This document shows positions 1 to 10,900 of a stretch of 64,000 bases of DNA, piece by piece. The translations under genes were made by a program, and so were the position numbers. The notes below the pieces were generated by a model. That model had not been told where the DNA came from. It made no database searches and saw only the letters and a program-made list of their open reading frames with translations. Source of the DNA: Gorsachius magnificus (lineage: Eukaryota > Chordata > Aves > Pelecaniformes > Ardeidae). Positions within the stretch are counted from its first letter, which is position 1; the number at the start of each line of letters is the position of its first letter. The stretch covers positions 156,766,258 to 156,830,257 of the forward strand of contig CM067081.1 in the NCBI GenBank assembly GCA_034008185.1, written 5' to 3'.

Positions 1-387
1 CATGCTCCTTGGGGGACTCTCTGGCTCAGAGCTCTGCTTGGTCTGGGAGCTCTGGAGCGTGCTCCGCTCTCTGGCATGCACCTGTGAAGTGTGCTTCTTG
101 TGACACGTACTGGTACTGCTGCTCCTGCAGCACATAAACAACCGCTGAAAATTGTCCTCGCTTCATCAGCTGATGGTCAGCCCCTCTCTTTAGGGCAAGA
201 CATCTAGCTGGCCAAGAAAAATGAAAGATTCCCTTTGTCCTCTCCCACAACCACCCATGGCATTGGTTGAAGTTTTGTACAAAGGGTTAAAACAGTGAGC
301 TTACCTGTTACGTTATTCCTGATGCATTAAGTATTACTTCATCATTCAGGGAGCAGTAATGTTATTTTTCTCGCTCTTTGTCTCAAG
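1..387 (+). other. TDG: TDG intron (3' part)
   Basis: The window opens inside a TDG intron. I see no exon here: neither strand gives a reading that resembles the TDG catalytic segment expected just upstream (the residues before LCYVMPSSS). The stretch ends in a pyrimidine-rich tract and the acceptor AG at 386-387. Confidence 0.8.
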
Positions 388-559
388 CTCTGCTACGTTA
401 TGCCATCATCCAGCGCACGATGTGCTCAGTTTCCTCGTGCACAAGATAAAGTTCATTATTACATAAAGCTGAAAGACTTAAGGGATCAACTGAAAGGCAT
501 CGCACCAAACACAGAGGTGCAGGAGGTGCAGTACACGTTTGACTTGCAACTTGCACAAG
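388..559 (+). CDS. TDG: TDG coding exon with insertion loop
   Basis: The frame starts at CTC (388) and reads [17 protein letters not shown], then [18 protein letters not shown] and [14 protein letters not shown]. The acceptor is tctcaag/C and the donor AAG/GTATGG. It ends in phase 1 (one base of the next Glu codon). SSSARCAQF is the DNA-intercalating loop. VQEVQYT falls in the region reported to contact SUMO in human TDG. Confidence 0.95.
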
Positions 560-2208
560 GTATGGTGGTTGTTTTGTTAGTCCTTTATTAAAATGTAGTG
601 TAACCTGCAAAACAACTGGCAGTTTTCCAAGAAAAAAGAAATAAAGGATTTAAGGGGAAGGAAGAGATGTGCCATCTTCTCTAAACCATATGGCGTAGAA
701 TTACACATTCCATTCTCTTTTTAGTTCAATCTTAATCATCTAAGGGCAGTGGGAATGATCTTGGAAAATGTGTGACTGTTTTTTCAAGTGTTCTCTGATA
801 AAAAAGCTCTTTGATCATTTTTGTTCTGAATATTAATACTTGAGGTCTTCTCTTTCGGCAGAGGATGCCAAAAAGATGGCTGTCAAAGAAGAAAAATACG
901 ATCCAGGTTATGAAGCAGCGTATGGAGGAGCTTACTGTGATCGTGCACCATATGAAAGTGAACAGTGCAGTTTCTCTTCAAATGGAACTGGTAAAGCGCG
1001 GAGCTTGGGGCATTCCATCTGTAAACCATTACTTCTGAGCAAATACTTAACTTTCTACCCTGTCGGCAACTTGCACAATTCATACAATGTATTTGAAGTA
1101 TTGCAGCAGTTAAACTCTTACATAATTGGGGTAATGTATAGTTTTTGTGAGAGTTTTGTGAAAAGTCATTTATGTTATTTAAAATCAATGGTCTGCAATG
1201 TCAAACTGTTTTCCTAAGCTCTGACTGACTTCCGAGATCTGACAAACAGGCACAACAAGTGACTTATGCAGTAAACCTCTCCAGCTACAATGACTTCCAT
1301 AACTGCATCATGCTCTTCAGAGCAGAAGAGAGAGTTGGCACTTTGGGGCTTTTTCACTCCTAAGGAAAGCAAAGCCAGAGAATGGTGGAACAGATAAAAT
1401 AACAGCGCAATCGAGGTGGTTCCGTTGCTGGTGGGCCAGATGAAGGAGCAGTATTGGAAGGATGAGTCTAGTAATCTAGCTGTAATTGAGCAGCTGGGAA
1501 TTTTACTTCCCAAACCACCACCAACTGTAATTTAAAAAACAAACAAACAAACAAAAAAACCCCAACAATGGCAGAAGCAGTAACTCTGGAGTAACCACCT
1601 TCCTCTGAAGTCTTGAATCTTCAGTCCTAACCTCACTTATGTTGTGAATTGAAATTCACATTCTGTCTACCCTACTTTGTCAAAGAGAACGTCCTTTTGA
1701 GAAGAAAAAAAAAAAAATAGGAAACACTGCAAAGTGAAGTATTCTTTTAAAGATTTAGACTCTTTATATGTATGCAGTCACCCTGCAGGTTTAAAGAAAT
1801 TATAATTCGAGGAAATGATTGGGATCTACGAAAGTAGATGCTCAAAGGAAATGTGTGAACTGTAGCCTGAGTAGGTAGTTGAAAAATAGAAAGGTGGAAA
1901 CTGCAAATATCTTTTTTTTTCGGGGGGGGGGGGGGGTTGGGTTTGCTTTGTGGTTTTAGAGGTTCTTTACTAGCAGCATCAACTGTATTTTAATAGTTTA
2001 CTTTTTAGTCAGTGGTATCAACTGCATTTTTTAAACTGTATTTTACTATTTTTGTTTGTTGGTTTCAGCAGCGAGCAATCCGCAGTACTGTGAGGGGTCG
2101 TCCTTCGGTGAGGTGCCCAATGGACAGTGGATGACGCAGTCCTTTGCAGACCAGATTCCAGAGTTCGGTGCTGGTGTGACGCGGGAAGAAGAGGGAAGCA
2201 GTGCGTAA
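388..2208 (+). CDS. TDG: TDG, G/T mismatch-specific thymine DNA glycosylase (C-terminal part, last three coding exons)
   Basis: TDG removes thymine or uracil from G mismatches, and 5-formyl- and 5-carboxylcytosine during active demethylation, in the nucleus. The visible exons, 388-559, 862-990 and 2069-2208, join in frame (441 nt) to 146 residues plus TAA. That is roughly the last third of a protein of about 410 residues in mammals; the N-terminus and catalytic Asn lie upstream of the window. The first exon carries [11 protein letters not shown], the helix-penetrating loop whose Arg fills the space left by the flipped base. The second carries VKEE, matching the known SUMO acceptor consensus near Lys330 of human TDG. 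The tail has the family signature [10 protein letters not shown]. Downstream, GLT8D2 runs convergently. The identification is secure from near-identity to mammalian TDG as I recall it; only the extreme C-terminus diverges. Confidence 0.95.
862..990 (+). CDS. TDG: TDG penultimate coding exon with SUMO site
   Basis: It reads [20 protein letters not shown] and then [20 protein letters not shown]. The VKEE motif matches the conserved sumoylation consensus (psi-K-x-E) that controls release from the abasic product in human TDG. The acceptor is cggcag/AG, the donor is CTG/GTAAAG, and phase 1 holds on both sides. Confidence 0.95.
1922..1936 (+). repeat. G homopolymer run in TDG last intron
   Basis: Fifteen consecutive G follow a T-rich run, and another GGG follows shortly after. 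The tract lies 130 bases upstream of the last TDG exon, on the transcribed-sense strand. Confidence 0.95.
2069..2208 (+). CDS. TDG: TDG terminal coding exon
   Basis: After the acceptor tttcag/CAGCGAG it reads [20 protein letters not shown], then [13 protein letters not shown], and ends EEEGSSA with TAA at 2206-2208. The acceptor is a NAGNAG (CAGCAG), so the exon could also begin three bases later, losing one Ala. [10 protein letters not shown] anchors the identity; flanking residues differ from mammals. Confidence 0.92.
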
Positions 2209-3976
2209 GAGCTGTTTCTTCTCGGCCGTGCATACGTGCTGCAGTTTTAATGCAGTGATCAAGATTGGTACCTCGGTTCTCCAACTGAAGCATTTTAATA
2301 GTATTTTATCTCCCTTAGTTATTTTATTATAGTTCAAAGTAAGTGTGTGGTAGGCTCAAATCAATGAACTAGATCATTTTAAGGAACTGTCCAAACTTTT
2401 TAAAAAAAAGTTAGCCCTTTTTTGTATATGAGTTTTATATTTAATGTATACCATTTCTTGCAGTTTTTGACAGATTGCTTTCTCATCTGTGAAGATTTCT
2501 TTGGGGCGTTAATTTTATTCCATAAATCATAAGGTAGCGGTAACAGCAGCAGTATACTTTTTACCGATGCCTCAATATTTGGGTATCTCGTAATCTTTTT
2601 ATATCCAGAGGGGAAAATGGGAAGCGTACCCTTCTCTTACATGAAGTGGTGTTTTTAATCATGCACAGTTAAGCAAATTGTGCTTTTTAAGTCTGCCTTT
2701 TACTTTCTTAAAAAGTGCAGAAAGTTGTGTTCTGCAGCTGTGAGTACGGAGTATTTTCTGGGTGGGAAGAGAGCGCTCTGTCTATTTAGCAATCGGACCA
2801 TATTCAGGATTAAGGGAGTGGAGATGTCATCTCGAGCCACAACACTGGGGAGGAAAATTTGTGTCGCACAGGACAGGGCCTAAATATTCTAGCTGAGCTG
2901 CCTTAGGGTAAGGTGTCCCTACCACTCCTCCAAATTCCCATGTAAAGAACTGGAATTCCTTGTGGGGGGAAAACCAACCAAACAAGGGCGGTTCTTGAAT
3001 TCTGTGGCATTTAAACTCTCAGCCATTTCTGTGTGATGAGTCTCTTCACCTGACCTTTACCAGGAGACAGCCCCTTTGAGCAGATTACATTGCAGGGAAC
3101 TGGAAGACCACATTCCCTATAAAAACCACGTGCAGCCACATTGTTTACATCAGGTACAGTTAGCACTGGGTGAAAGAGGTTTGCGATTTAGCAGTTTTTA
3201 ACTCGGAGAACTCAGTTCTCTTCAATCTGTAAGACCTTAGAGGGTGTTCTCCTCATTCCTCTTACAAGTAAGAAATACTAAGTTAAATACAAGGGCAGCT
3301 GTTCCACGAATAAGGAGTCAGCTGTAGAAACTACAGCTTTCTTCTGAGGAACTCACTTAAACGATAGACACTTTTGGCCAACACTAGCGACTGAGAAAGA
3401 AATGAGATTCCATGCTTGTGCCTAACCGTCATCTTCTTTCCCTCTTGTATTATGTGAGGAAGAGATGAAGTAAAAGCAATAAGCTGATCAAAACATTAAA
3501 AGTTTTGATGATCTTATGACAGTAGGTGCTTCATGTACTTGAAAAACAGATACTGTTTGTATCTCCACAATCCACACTGGTCAGAGGCTCCTGTACCAGT
3601 GTGGTTTATCCTTTCCTCACAGCCAGTGACAGTTGCCATGCATTGAGTGTAACTCGTCGGTGTAGATTCTAATCCTGCTGTAACAGCTCTTGCTGAGAAC
3701 ACACGCTGTCAACCTGTTGTGAGGCAGGCATGATGTTTACAGTTTTCTTCCCAAATTATGTGGCTTAATTCTGAGCGTCTTAAATCAAGTAAGTGTGCGT
3801 TATGATTCTGGTTGTGTTTATTAGCTTCAGCGTAAAGCTGTTCAGTATATTGTCAAAAAGGTATAGGATTTGTCTTGTCTGTTATTTAAAGTGTACTGTA
3901 TCATGTATTGCTGTTTACATGGACGTTTTCCTGCAGGTGCTCAAAGTATCTTGCATCAGGGATTTGTTAAAATTGT

Positions 3977-3982
3977 TTTATT
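3977..3982 (-). terminator. GLT8D2: candidate GLT8D2 poly(A) signal
   Basis: TTTATT on + is AATAAA on the minus strand, the first canonical hexamer after the GLT8D2 stop. A second sits at 3817-3822. Which is used cannot be decided from the sequence. Confidence 0.4.
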
Positions 3983-4260
3983 TTTCAACAAAACCAGAAG
4001 CATGTCATTAGCACTGCTGAGTATGTAGCACAGTAGGATATAACTACTGTAAGACTGTCCTGCTTGATGGGACAAGGGAAAGGCCTCTTCGTTAACGGAG
4101 TCACCTACTATAGGGTATCTAGGTATAAGATACAGTTAAGCATACAATGACCGTTTCACTAAATAACTGCAATTCTATGTGTGTTCCCTCAGAACTGGTG
4201 CTCTTTTCATTACAGTAATGCAAAAGTTCTTAACCTGTCCTAAACCTATCAATGTTTCAC

Positions 4261-4266
4261 AATAAA
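4261..4266 (+). terminator. TDG: candidate TDG poly(A) signal AATAAA
   Basis: This canonical AATAAA lies in the TDG direction about 2.05 kb after the stop codon. GT-rich sequence follows (TTGTATTGCAGTGGC and beyond), as expected for a downstream element. No closer AATAAA is seen after the stop. Confidence 0.6.
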
Positions 4267-4797
4267 ATCAGGAATTGTATTGCAGTGGCTTTAGAATGTG
4301 CTTTTGCGCCTTGCTCGCAGGCGTCTGCGTAATACACAGAAACGCTGCAAAACAGAGGCACCGTGCCACAGAACTCATTACAGTGCTGCACAAGCTTTCA
4401 TTTCAGGCTGCTTAATGTGGGCTAGACAACTAAAGACACCTGGTATGTAATATTGCAGGTCATTCCGGTGGAGACTTTACTACCAGCAGACACTGGAGTC
4501 TTATTTATAAGGACCTTAAGTTAAAACATAGTCACTGGCACTGAAGTTCACCCCGGTAAATGTTTAGAGAAACTATATTGTTGCCAAGTAAGCTTGTTTC
4601 CTCACCTCACACGAAAGTTAAGATAGTCTGAACTGTGTAGCTGTCACTCCAGCCTCCCTCTCCAACCATATGCACACAAACATGTATTTAACAAATACTC
4701 ACGTTTTCTAAAATCAGTTAATTATACAACAGACTGCATCTCAAACTATTATGTACTGCAAACCATAGCCTGTGAATGCATTTAAGTAGTTTCGGTA

Positions 4798-4970
4798 TCA
4801 GCTATCAGGACGAGTTAATTTGAACTTCCCTGAAGGGTCAGGAATAAACCAGTTTTCCCAGAGATCAGTGTGAACACTGGGATAGTCCCAAGGTTTGTAT
4901 CTCCCATTCCAATGAAGTAATTTAGCTTCTTGAAGAAAATGCTCTGAGTAATGGGTATCAGGACTCCAAC
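4798..4970 (-). CDS. GLT8D2: GLT8D2 coding exon 9 (terminal)
   Basis: It reads [20 protein letters not shown] and then [19 protein letters not shown], ending KFKLTRPDS with [12 protein letters not shown] is the conserved family motif near the C-terminus. The acceptor is ccatgcag/GTTGG. Confidence 0.94.
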
Positions 4971-7900
4971 CTGCATGGGTACATAAAAAAAAATAAAAAA
5001 ATCCAGTTTTTAATAATGGAAGACACTACCGGGTGAGGTAAATACAGTTGGTTTGTTGTTTTTAAGTCCAAATAGCCTTCACCTGTCAGTAGACACCTAG
5101 TTGTATGATAGACAGGCTTTTTCAACTGCATGCCTCTCTGATGCAGAATGAGGAAAAAAATCTCAGGAAGCTTCCTCTCTCTTAACACTTTTGAAGATTT
5201 TGGCATAGTTGGGGTTTAAAAAAAAAAAAACCTTTTACTGTACATTTTTACAATGACAGCTAAGCCATTATCTTTTTCCCAGGATAATTCACTATTCCCA
5301 GGTGAAAGGTAACTACATCCTCCGCAGTGCTGACTACACAAACACTGCCAGGCATCCCATTGTCTTCCACTGTCCCTACTAAAAGAATGTCTGATTATTT
5401 TATTTTTTTTTTTTAGTGTCTCACTGTATTCAGATCTTTCATACATTCTTTCCATAGTTCATGACAGTAAAAGTAAGGTGGTCTTCAAACATCTAACTCC
5501 GTCTTTGGTATTTGGGTTGTTTTTTCCTCTTTTATCCAATTTAATGACTATTAGGGTCTGGGGTTTTTTACAGGGGTACAACTATTTTGTTTTCTTGACC
5601 TGTTAAGATACTTGCATAATGACACCCATGGGTAACCCCCACATTCCACCCCACCCTGAAGAAAGCCAGACTCGTGAGTGCTAGGGGAAGCAAGGATTAT
5701 ACACTGTGGATCTGAGGTATAAAGTAACATATTGAGGTAAAGTTACGTGAGGTCCTGTATTGGAGTCTTACAAACCTCTCGCTTCATTCAGTTCCAGCTG
5801 CAAACAGCAGGAAGTTAAACTTACCAAGATGCCTTATGTGCCACATAGGATTAATAGCGGAATACTTTCCATGAAATACAATCAGCATTGGAGAGGTTGC
5901 CACGCCTCCCCCAAGCGTGCTGCTGTAGAGGTTTTCCCTGCAGAAGGGAAGAAAAAAAAAAAAAAAAAAGAGAAAATGCAGAAAATGTTCAAACCCTCAA
6001 TCAAACAGTCTTTAGTACAAAAGTCAGAAGATTAAAAAAATATTCTGGCAAAATTCAAAATAATTTTGAACAGACCAGTTTTCAGCACACTCCTTCCTAG
6101 TGCTGTTAATCGCTTATATTTGCAACTCTGATTCCTGTTGAGTAAATCACTGCTACCAAGCAAAACAGGAGTCAGACCCAACACGAAGCCAATCGCTTCT
6201 ACACACTGCCTATAGTCTACAAAGCTGATGAAGTTTAAAGTAGGAAAAAAGTTGTTAACATAAAGGAATTGAACATAGTTTAGCCTGGTTTCTGAAGAAA
6301 ATTCGTGTTTCCATGTGTTTCATTCCCTCCATCTTTCTTCCCACCCCAGCTTTTACACCCAGAAATTAACTTCAAATCAGATTTACCAAAGCCTGGTTAG
6401 TATAAACTAATATCCAAAGGATATCCATTTCCTAAGAATTTTGTGATAAATCCAGGGCTAGGCAAAGCCAAACCACTGTAAGGAGAGGAATTGGGAGGTA
6501 GGAGCCAGACGTCTGGCTGCTGTGTGCAGAAGGCCTGGCCAGCCTGTTGGTGAAGCTGCCCCAGCTCTGGGACACTGTGCCACCCGCCAGCCTGACAAGG
6601 AGGAAATCTGGCAAGTACCCAGAGACACTTGGAGGCTACAAAACAACAACAAAAAAAATCATAGCCTCCCCTCAGAACTGGGTTTCTACTGCTAAGCCAT
6701 TTATTTCACTGTCATCTCAAAATCCAGCTAAACAGAACATGAATGTGTTATTAAGGTATAAAATCGTCTTTGTAGATGAAATTTGCAAGTAATATTGACG
6801 AAGCTTTTTCAAACTCTTAAAAAGCACAGCAATAGCTTGCCAGGGTACGTTGCATAAGCAGAATAAGAAAAAGACATTTGGCTTCTCATCCCCTCACAGC
6901 CTTATCATTTGTGTCGCTCCTCTCTCCATTTCTGAAGCTAACAAGGAATGGACCTAGTCCAACAGCACAAGCTATTCGGTTTCAGTTTAGCCTTACTAAA
7001 TTTTAAATTTAACCCTTTGCAGAGAAAGGAAGTAAATGTCAAGTTTTCAAACACAGGTTAACAGTGAACTAACATAAGAAATGAACAGTGACTGTTTCAC
7101 TGTGTCACAACTTATTAATGGTCAATGCCAAAAAGGTATCTTTCACATCAAATTTCATTCATCTATAGAAAAAGAAGTGTTTTCTGTTGGCATTTAAGAA
7201 ATAGTGTCCAGTTACAGTTTGGCTGACATTACAATAGAAGAGACCCCACAAAATGAGGAAACATTCCTCCTCCTTTAACGATCTTCCCTTCCTGAGGCTG
7301 GCTTAAGTGGCTTAATCCCAAGTGAGGTTGGTCACTCAAAACAAGAAACATGTGTTCTCAGTGTCTCTTGGGATTAAGCGTGGCTTGTGATCAAAGACAA
7401 GACTAAAATTCCAGGTGGCCATTTCCTGGCACATGATTGGGGTCAGATTTAAGCAGACAAATACTGGAAGATGAGTTACTTCGCTTGATGAGATCTCAAA
7501 GAGACACTTGGCATTACAAACTTTAAAGAGCTTATAAACAGAAAATTAGGCACTAAACTGAGTATTAAAAGTGCAAAGCTAGATTTCTACACATACTCTA
7601 CATTTCTTTGCATCCACTTTTCCAACTGCTTTGTAATCCGTTGATGTTTCCATTCAGTCATGTTAGCAACAATTACTCCAGGATTAAAGGAGCAGGTGCT
7701 GGGGCTGATGCCAAGATCTCTAATCGCCTGCTTTCTGTAGTCCAGGAATCCCATGTACGTGTTCTAAGAAATAAAAAAGTATGTTTATCCCCTATAAATC
7801 TCCACAAAGGTAAGTGTAAATGCATCTGTTTACTGCTCGCATACACGCTCCCAAAGCTGAGTTTCTAAATGATGGTTACCCCTCTTGATTTCCATATGAC

Positions 7901-10900
7901 ACAAGGCTGAAAGGCAGGATACTTCCAGCTACTGAATTACTTTTCCCACAGTATTATTCCATGGGAGATTGATAAGGCTCTTCCCTCAGCACGTGTGTGT
8001 CTTTCTGTAGCTCACTCTAAATGATGCAGCATCAGGCTTGTACAGCTCTAATGGTAGAGGGACTCACTGACAGTTCTGGGGATCTCAGCTCAGAATTAGC
8101 CTTTGAACTTGTTTTCCTGAGTTTAATTCCAAATATCATATATTCTGTCTTCATTAGATGTTCCATAAATGCTCATGATCTACTGATAGCAAAATACTAA
8201 GCATAATTTAGTAGAATCCAAATAACAACAGAGATTTAAATTATTACAGGAAATAACTCTGCATAGCATTAGAGTTACTACAAAAAGTAGTTCTTAATTA
8301 CCTCTAAAACTATTACAAAACTATAAAAAAAGTAACTTTCACTTTGGAGAAAATTCTTATACTTGTGGGTGAATACATTCATTATCAGAATTCCAAAATG
8401 GCATCTTACCTGCATCCCTACACTTCTAACCATTTCATGTGTAGAAGGCAGATCACAATCATCTGAAAAAGCTGCGGCGTGCCCAGGAGCTAACTTAGTA
8501 TCGTAGAGTTCCTGGATGTCACCTGATTACAGAAAGATCAAAAGCATAAGAAGAAACCTACTTTGCTGCCAGAGAGTTGATAGGATAACTTCTGTTCTCA
8601 TCTATGTTACAAACATACCAGTTTTAGGGGATAGCACAAATACCGATGAAGGCTGAATTTTATGATATAGGACAATTTTCAAATTTGTGTCCTGTACCTG
8701 GATGTCTAAGGTCTATCTTGAGATACGATCATCCGTATTCAGTACATCCATATTCTGGTCTTGAACGTCCAAAACCAGCTATAGCAGAAGCCAATTACAC
8801 TGTTCAGAAGCCTGGTTACAAAGTCATGCCTTTGGAGAAGGAGGGCACAGGCAATTTTTGAGCCTCTTGAAGTCCCACTTCAATCTCATGCACAGATCAG
8901 GTTTTTCCTGGTGTTATTGTGTTTGTATCTCCTAGTAAGACACCTGGATTCCCAGCACTGGCCAGCTGAAATGTGCCTGTCACACCTGACCATCTCTGCT
9001 GGCCTCACAGACTGCTCAAACTCCCTCCTTCTGGAGGGAAATAATGAAAAGCATGGCACGTCACTTGTCCTCTGACCAGCAGGCACCCATGACCTGCCAG
9101 AACAGTTTTGGGGCGGGTGGGAAGCACAGCGCATGGCAATTGAGCGACTGCATCCAAACCCCCTACAGCTGCCAGCTCTGCTGCTGGGCATGGGTCAGTC
9201 ACAGGTAAGAGGAATTATCTTGGAAGGCCATGTCTGGCCCAGCAGCCTGAGGTGAGCTCATTAAACTAGTAACCGAAAACATTGCCCATACTGCACCCAG
9301 TGGAACTACTATTTCTAAAATAAACAGAGATTATTTATTTGAATTCATCAACTAGTTGGAAAACCTGGGTTAGGACTCAGGCCCCACCAAGAAACAGAAT
9401 TTGAATTAATGGGACACTTAATTGTTGAAGATCAACATGCCTCACTAGGTATTTTCTTCTGACTCTAAATAGCTTCTGCTTTTCAAGAGAAAAGCAGAAA
9501 AAGGAAAAAAAAAAATCAAACATTTCTGGGCTGACACCCTAAGTTCAGTCTGTTTCATTCTTGCTGCTGTGCAGAAAGCAACAACCAACAAATGAAAGAT
9601 CCCAAAGTTAAATCCTGAAAACCCCATTTGCTCCTTACCCTGTCAGAAGTCCCAGTCACTCCCATTCCAGAGACATCTGGCAGACAGCACAGCTTCATCT
9701 TACGGCCAAGACGTGGGGAGTGGCTGCCAGAGCAGGCTCCCTCCCTCCCTCCGCCTCACTCCCACATGTCCATCTCTCTCCCCCTCTTTTGGGCCCTAGG
9801 ATTGCGTGGCCCAAGTTAGGCTGGCTGAAGCCAAGAAAGAAAATAGAAAAAAAAAAAAGTTTGGGTTTTTTTTCTGTACTAGTCTTCTGCCAGGTCAACC
9901 AGCTGAATCAGCTTATTCTGCAGCTGCACAGCTGTAGACGGGACACAAGTACCAGGCGCTGCCTGGGGACAGGAGAGGCCACTTCCGTCAGCAGCAGCCT
10001 ACCGTGAGCTGTGATGTGAAACTGCACCTTCACCCTGCAGCTCCAGAAATGCTATCAGCTGGCATAAAGCCGGCACCCCAAAAGAAAGAGAAAACCCTAC
10101 CTCCCCTCTTCTCCTAGCAGCACTGCCTCGACTCCTACCAGGGAACTAATTCAGGCTGAAAGTAATCACATTTCTGGTGAATGCCTGCACAGGCGTAAGG
10201 AGGGATGAAGGGGAAGTGGTGGGCTCAGCTGAAAGTGCTCATCAAAGTGGAGTGTAAATGAAGACTTTAAGAACCTTTCAAAGAGTTAAATATTGCTGTT
10301 GCCCATTGATGACAGAATAACAAAACCCAAAAGCAGAGATAACCACATGTTGAAGGAACTGTGATATGAAGTCTACTGCAAATTAAAATGAGACAGGCAG
10401 AGCAGATAAATCAGCTAATAGTGGCCTCTCTTAGTGCAGATGTTCTGAAATCTGCCACCAAAGAGACAAAACTACAGAAAGGCGCAGGGAAGCAATGGAG
10501 AATAAAATTATACTTTTTTCATGTGCAAGTTCACTGACCTTAATGTTCTTACATCAAAGAAAGTTTATTATAGTTATACTCAAGTCCTTTCCAAAGGAAA
10601 TTCTCATTGGAACACCCCTTTAATGCTCAACAAGGATAGGTAAAATGATTTTGTTGTCTGTGCACACTGGACCTGGCTAGGATAGAGTTAATTTTCATCA
10701 TAGCAGCTCATAGGGTGCTGTGGTTTAGATTTTTGACCAAAATGGTACCGATAGCGCAGTAATGTTCTAGCTTTTGCTGAACAGTGGTTGCACAGCATCG
10801 AGGCCTTCTCTGTTTCTCACTCTGCCCCCCCATGAATAGATCAGGGAGCGCACAACACACTGGGAGGCAGACGACCCAAACTGACCAAAGAGATACTCCA

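Larger units (their letters stand above)
2209..4290 (+). other. TDG: TDG 3' UTR (inferred extent)
   Basis: This AT-rich sequence after the TDG stop has no convincing coding frame on the plus strand. The first strong AATAAA is at 4261-4266, followed by T/GT-rich sequence, which gives a 3' UTR of about 2.1 kb. An ATTAAA at 3495-3500 could serve a shorter form. The distal part lies opposite the likely GLT8D2 3' UTR. Confidence 0.6.
3977..4797 (-). other. GLT8D2: GLT8D2 3' UTR (inferred extent)
   Basis: This sequence follows the GLT8D2 stop on the minus strand. The first canonical AATAAA on that strand is at 3977-3982 (TTTATT on +), with a second at 3817-3822. Only variant hexamers (a TATAAA near 4505, an AGTAAA near 4476) occur closer to the stop. 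If 3977 is used, the UTR is about 0.8 kb and overlaps the TDG 3' UTR by about 300 bases. Confidence 0.45.
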
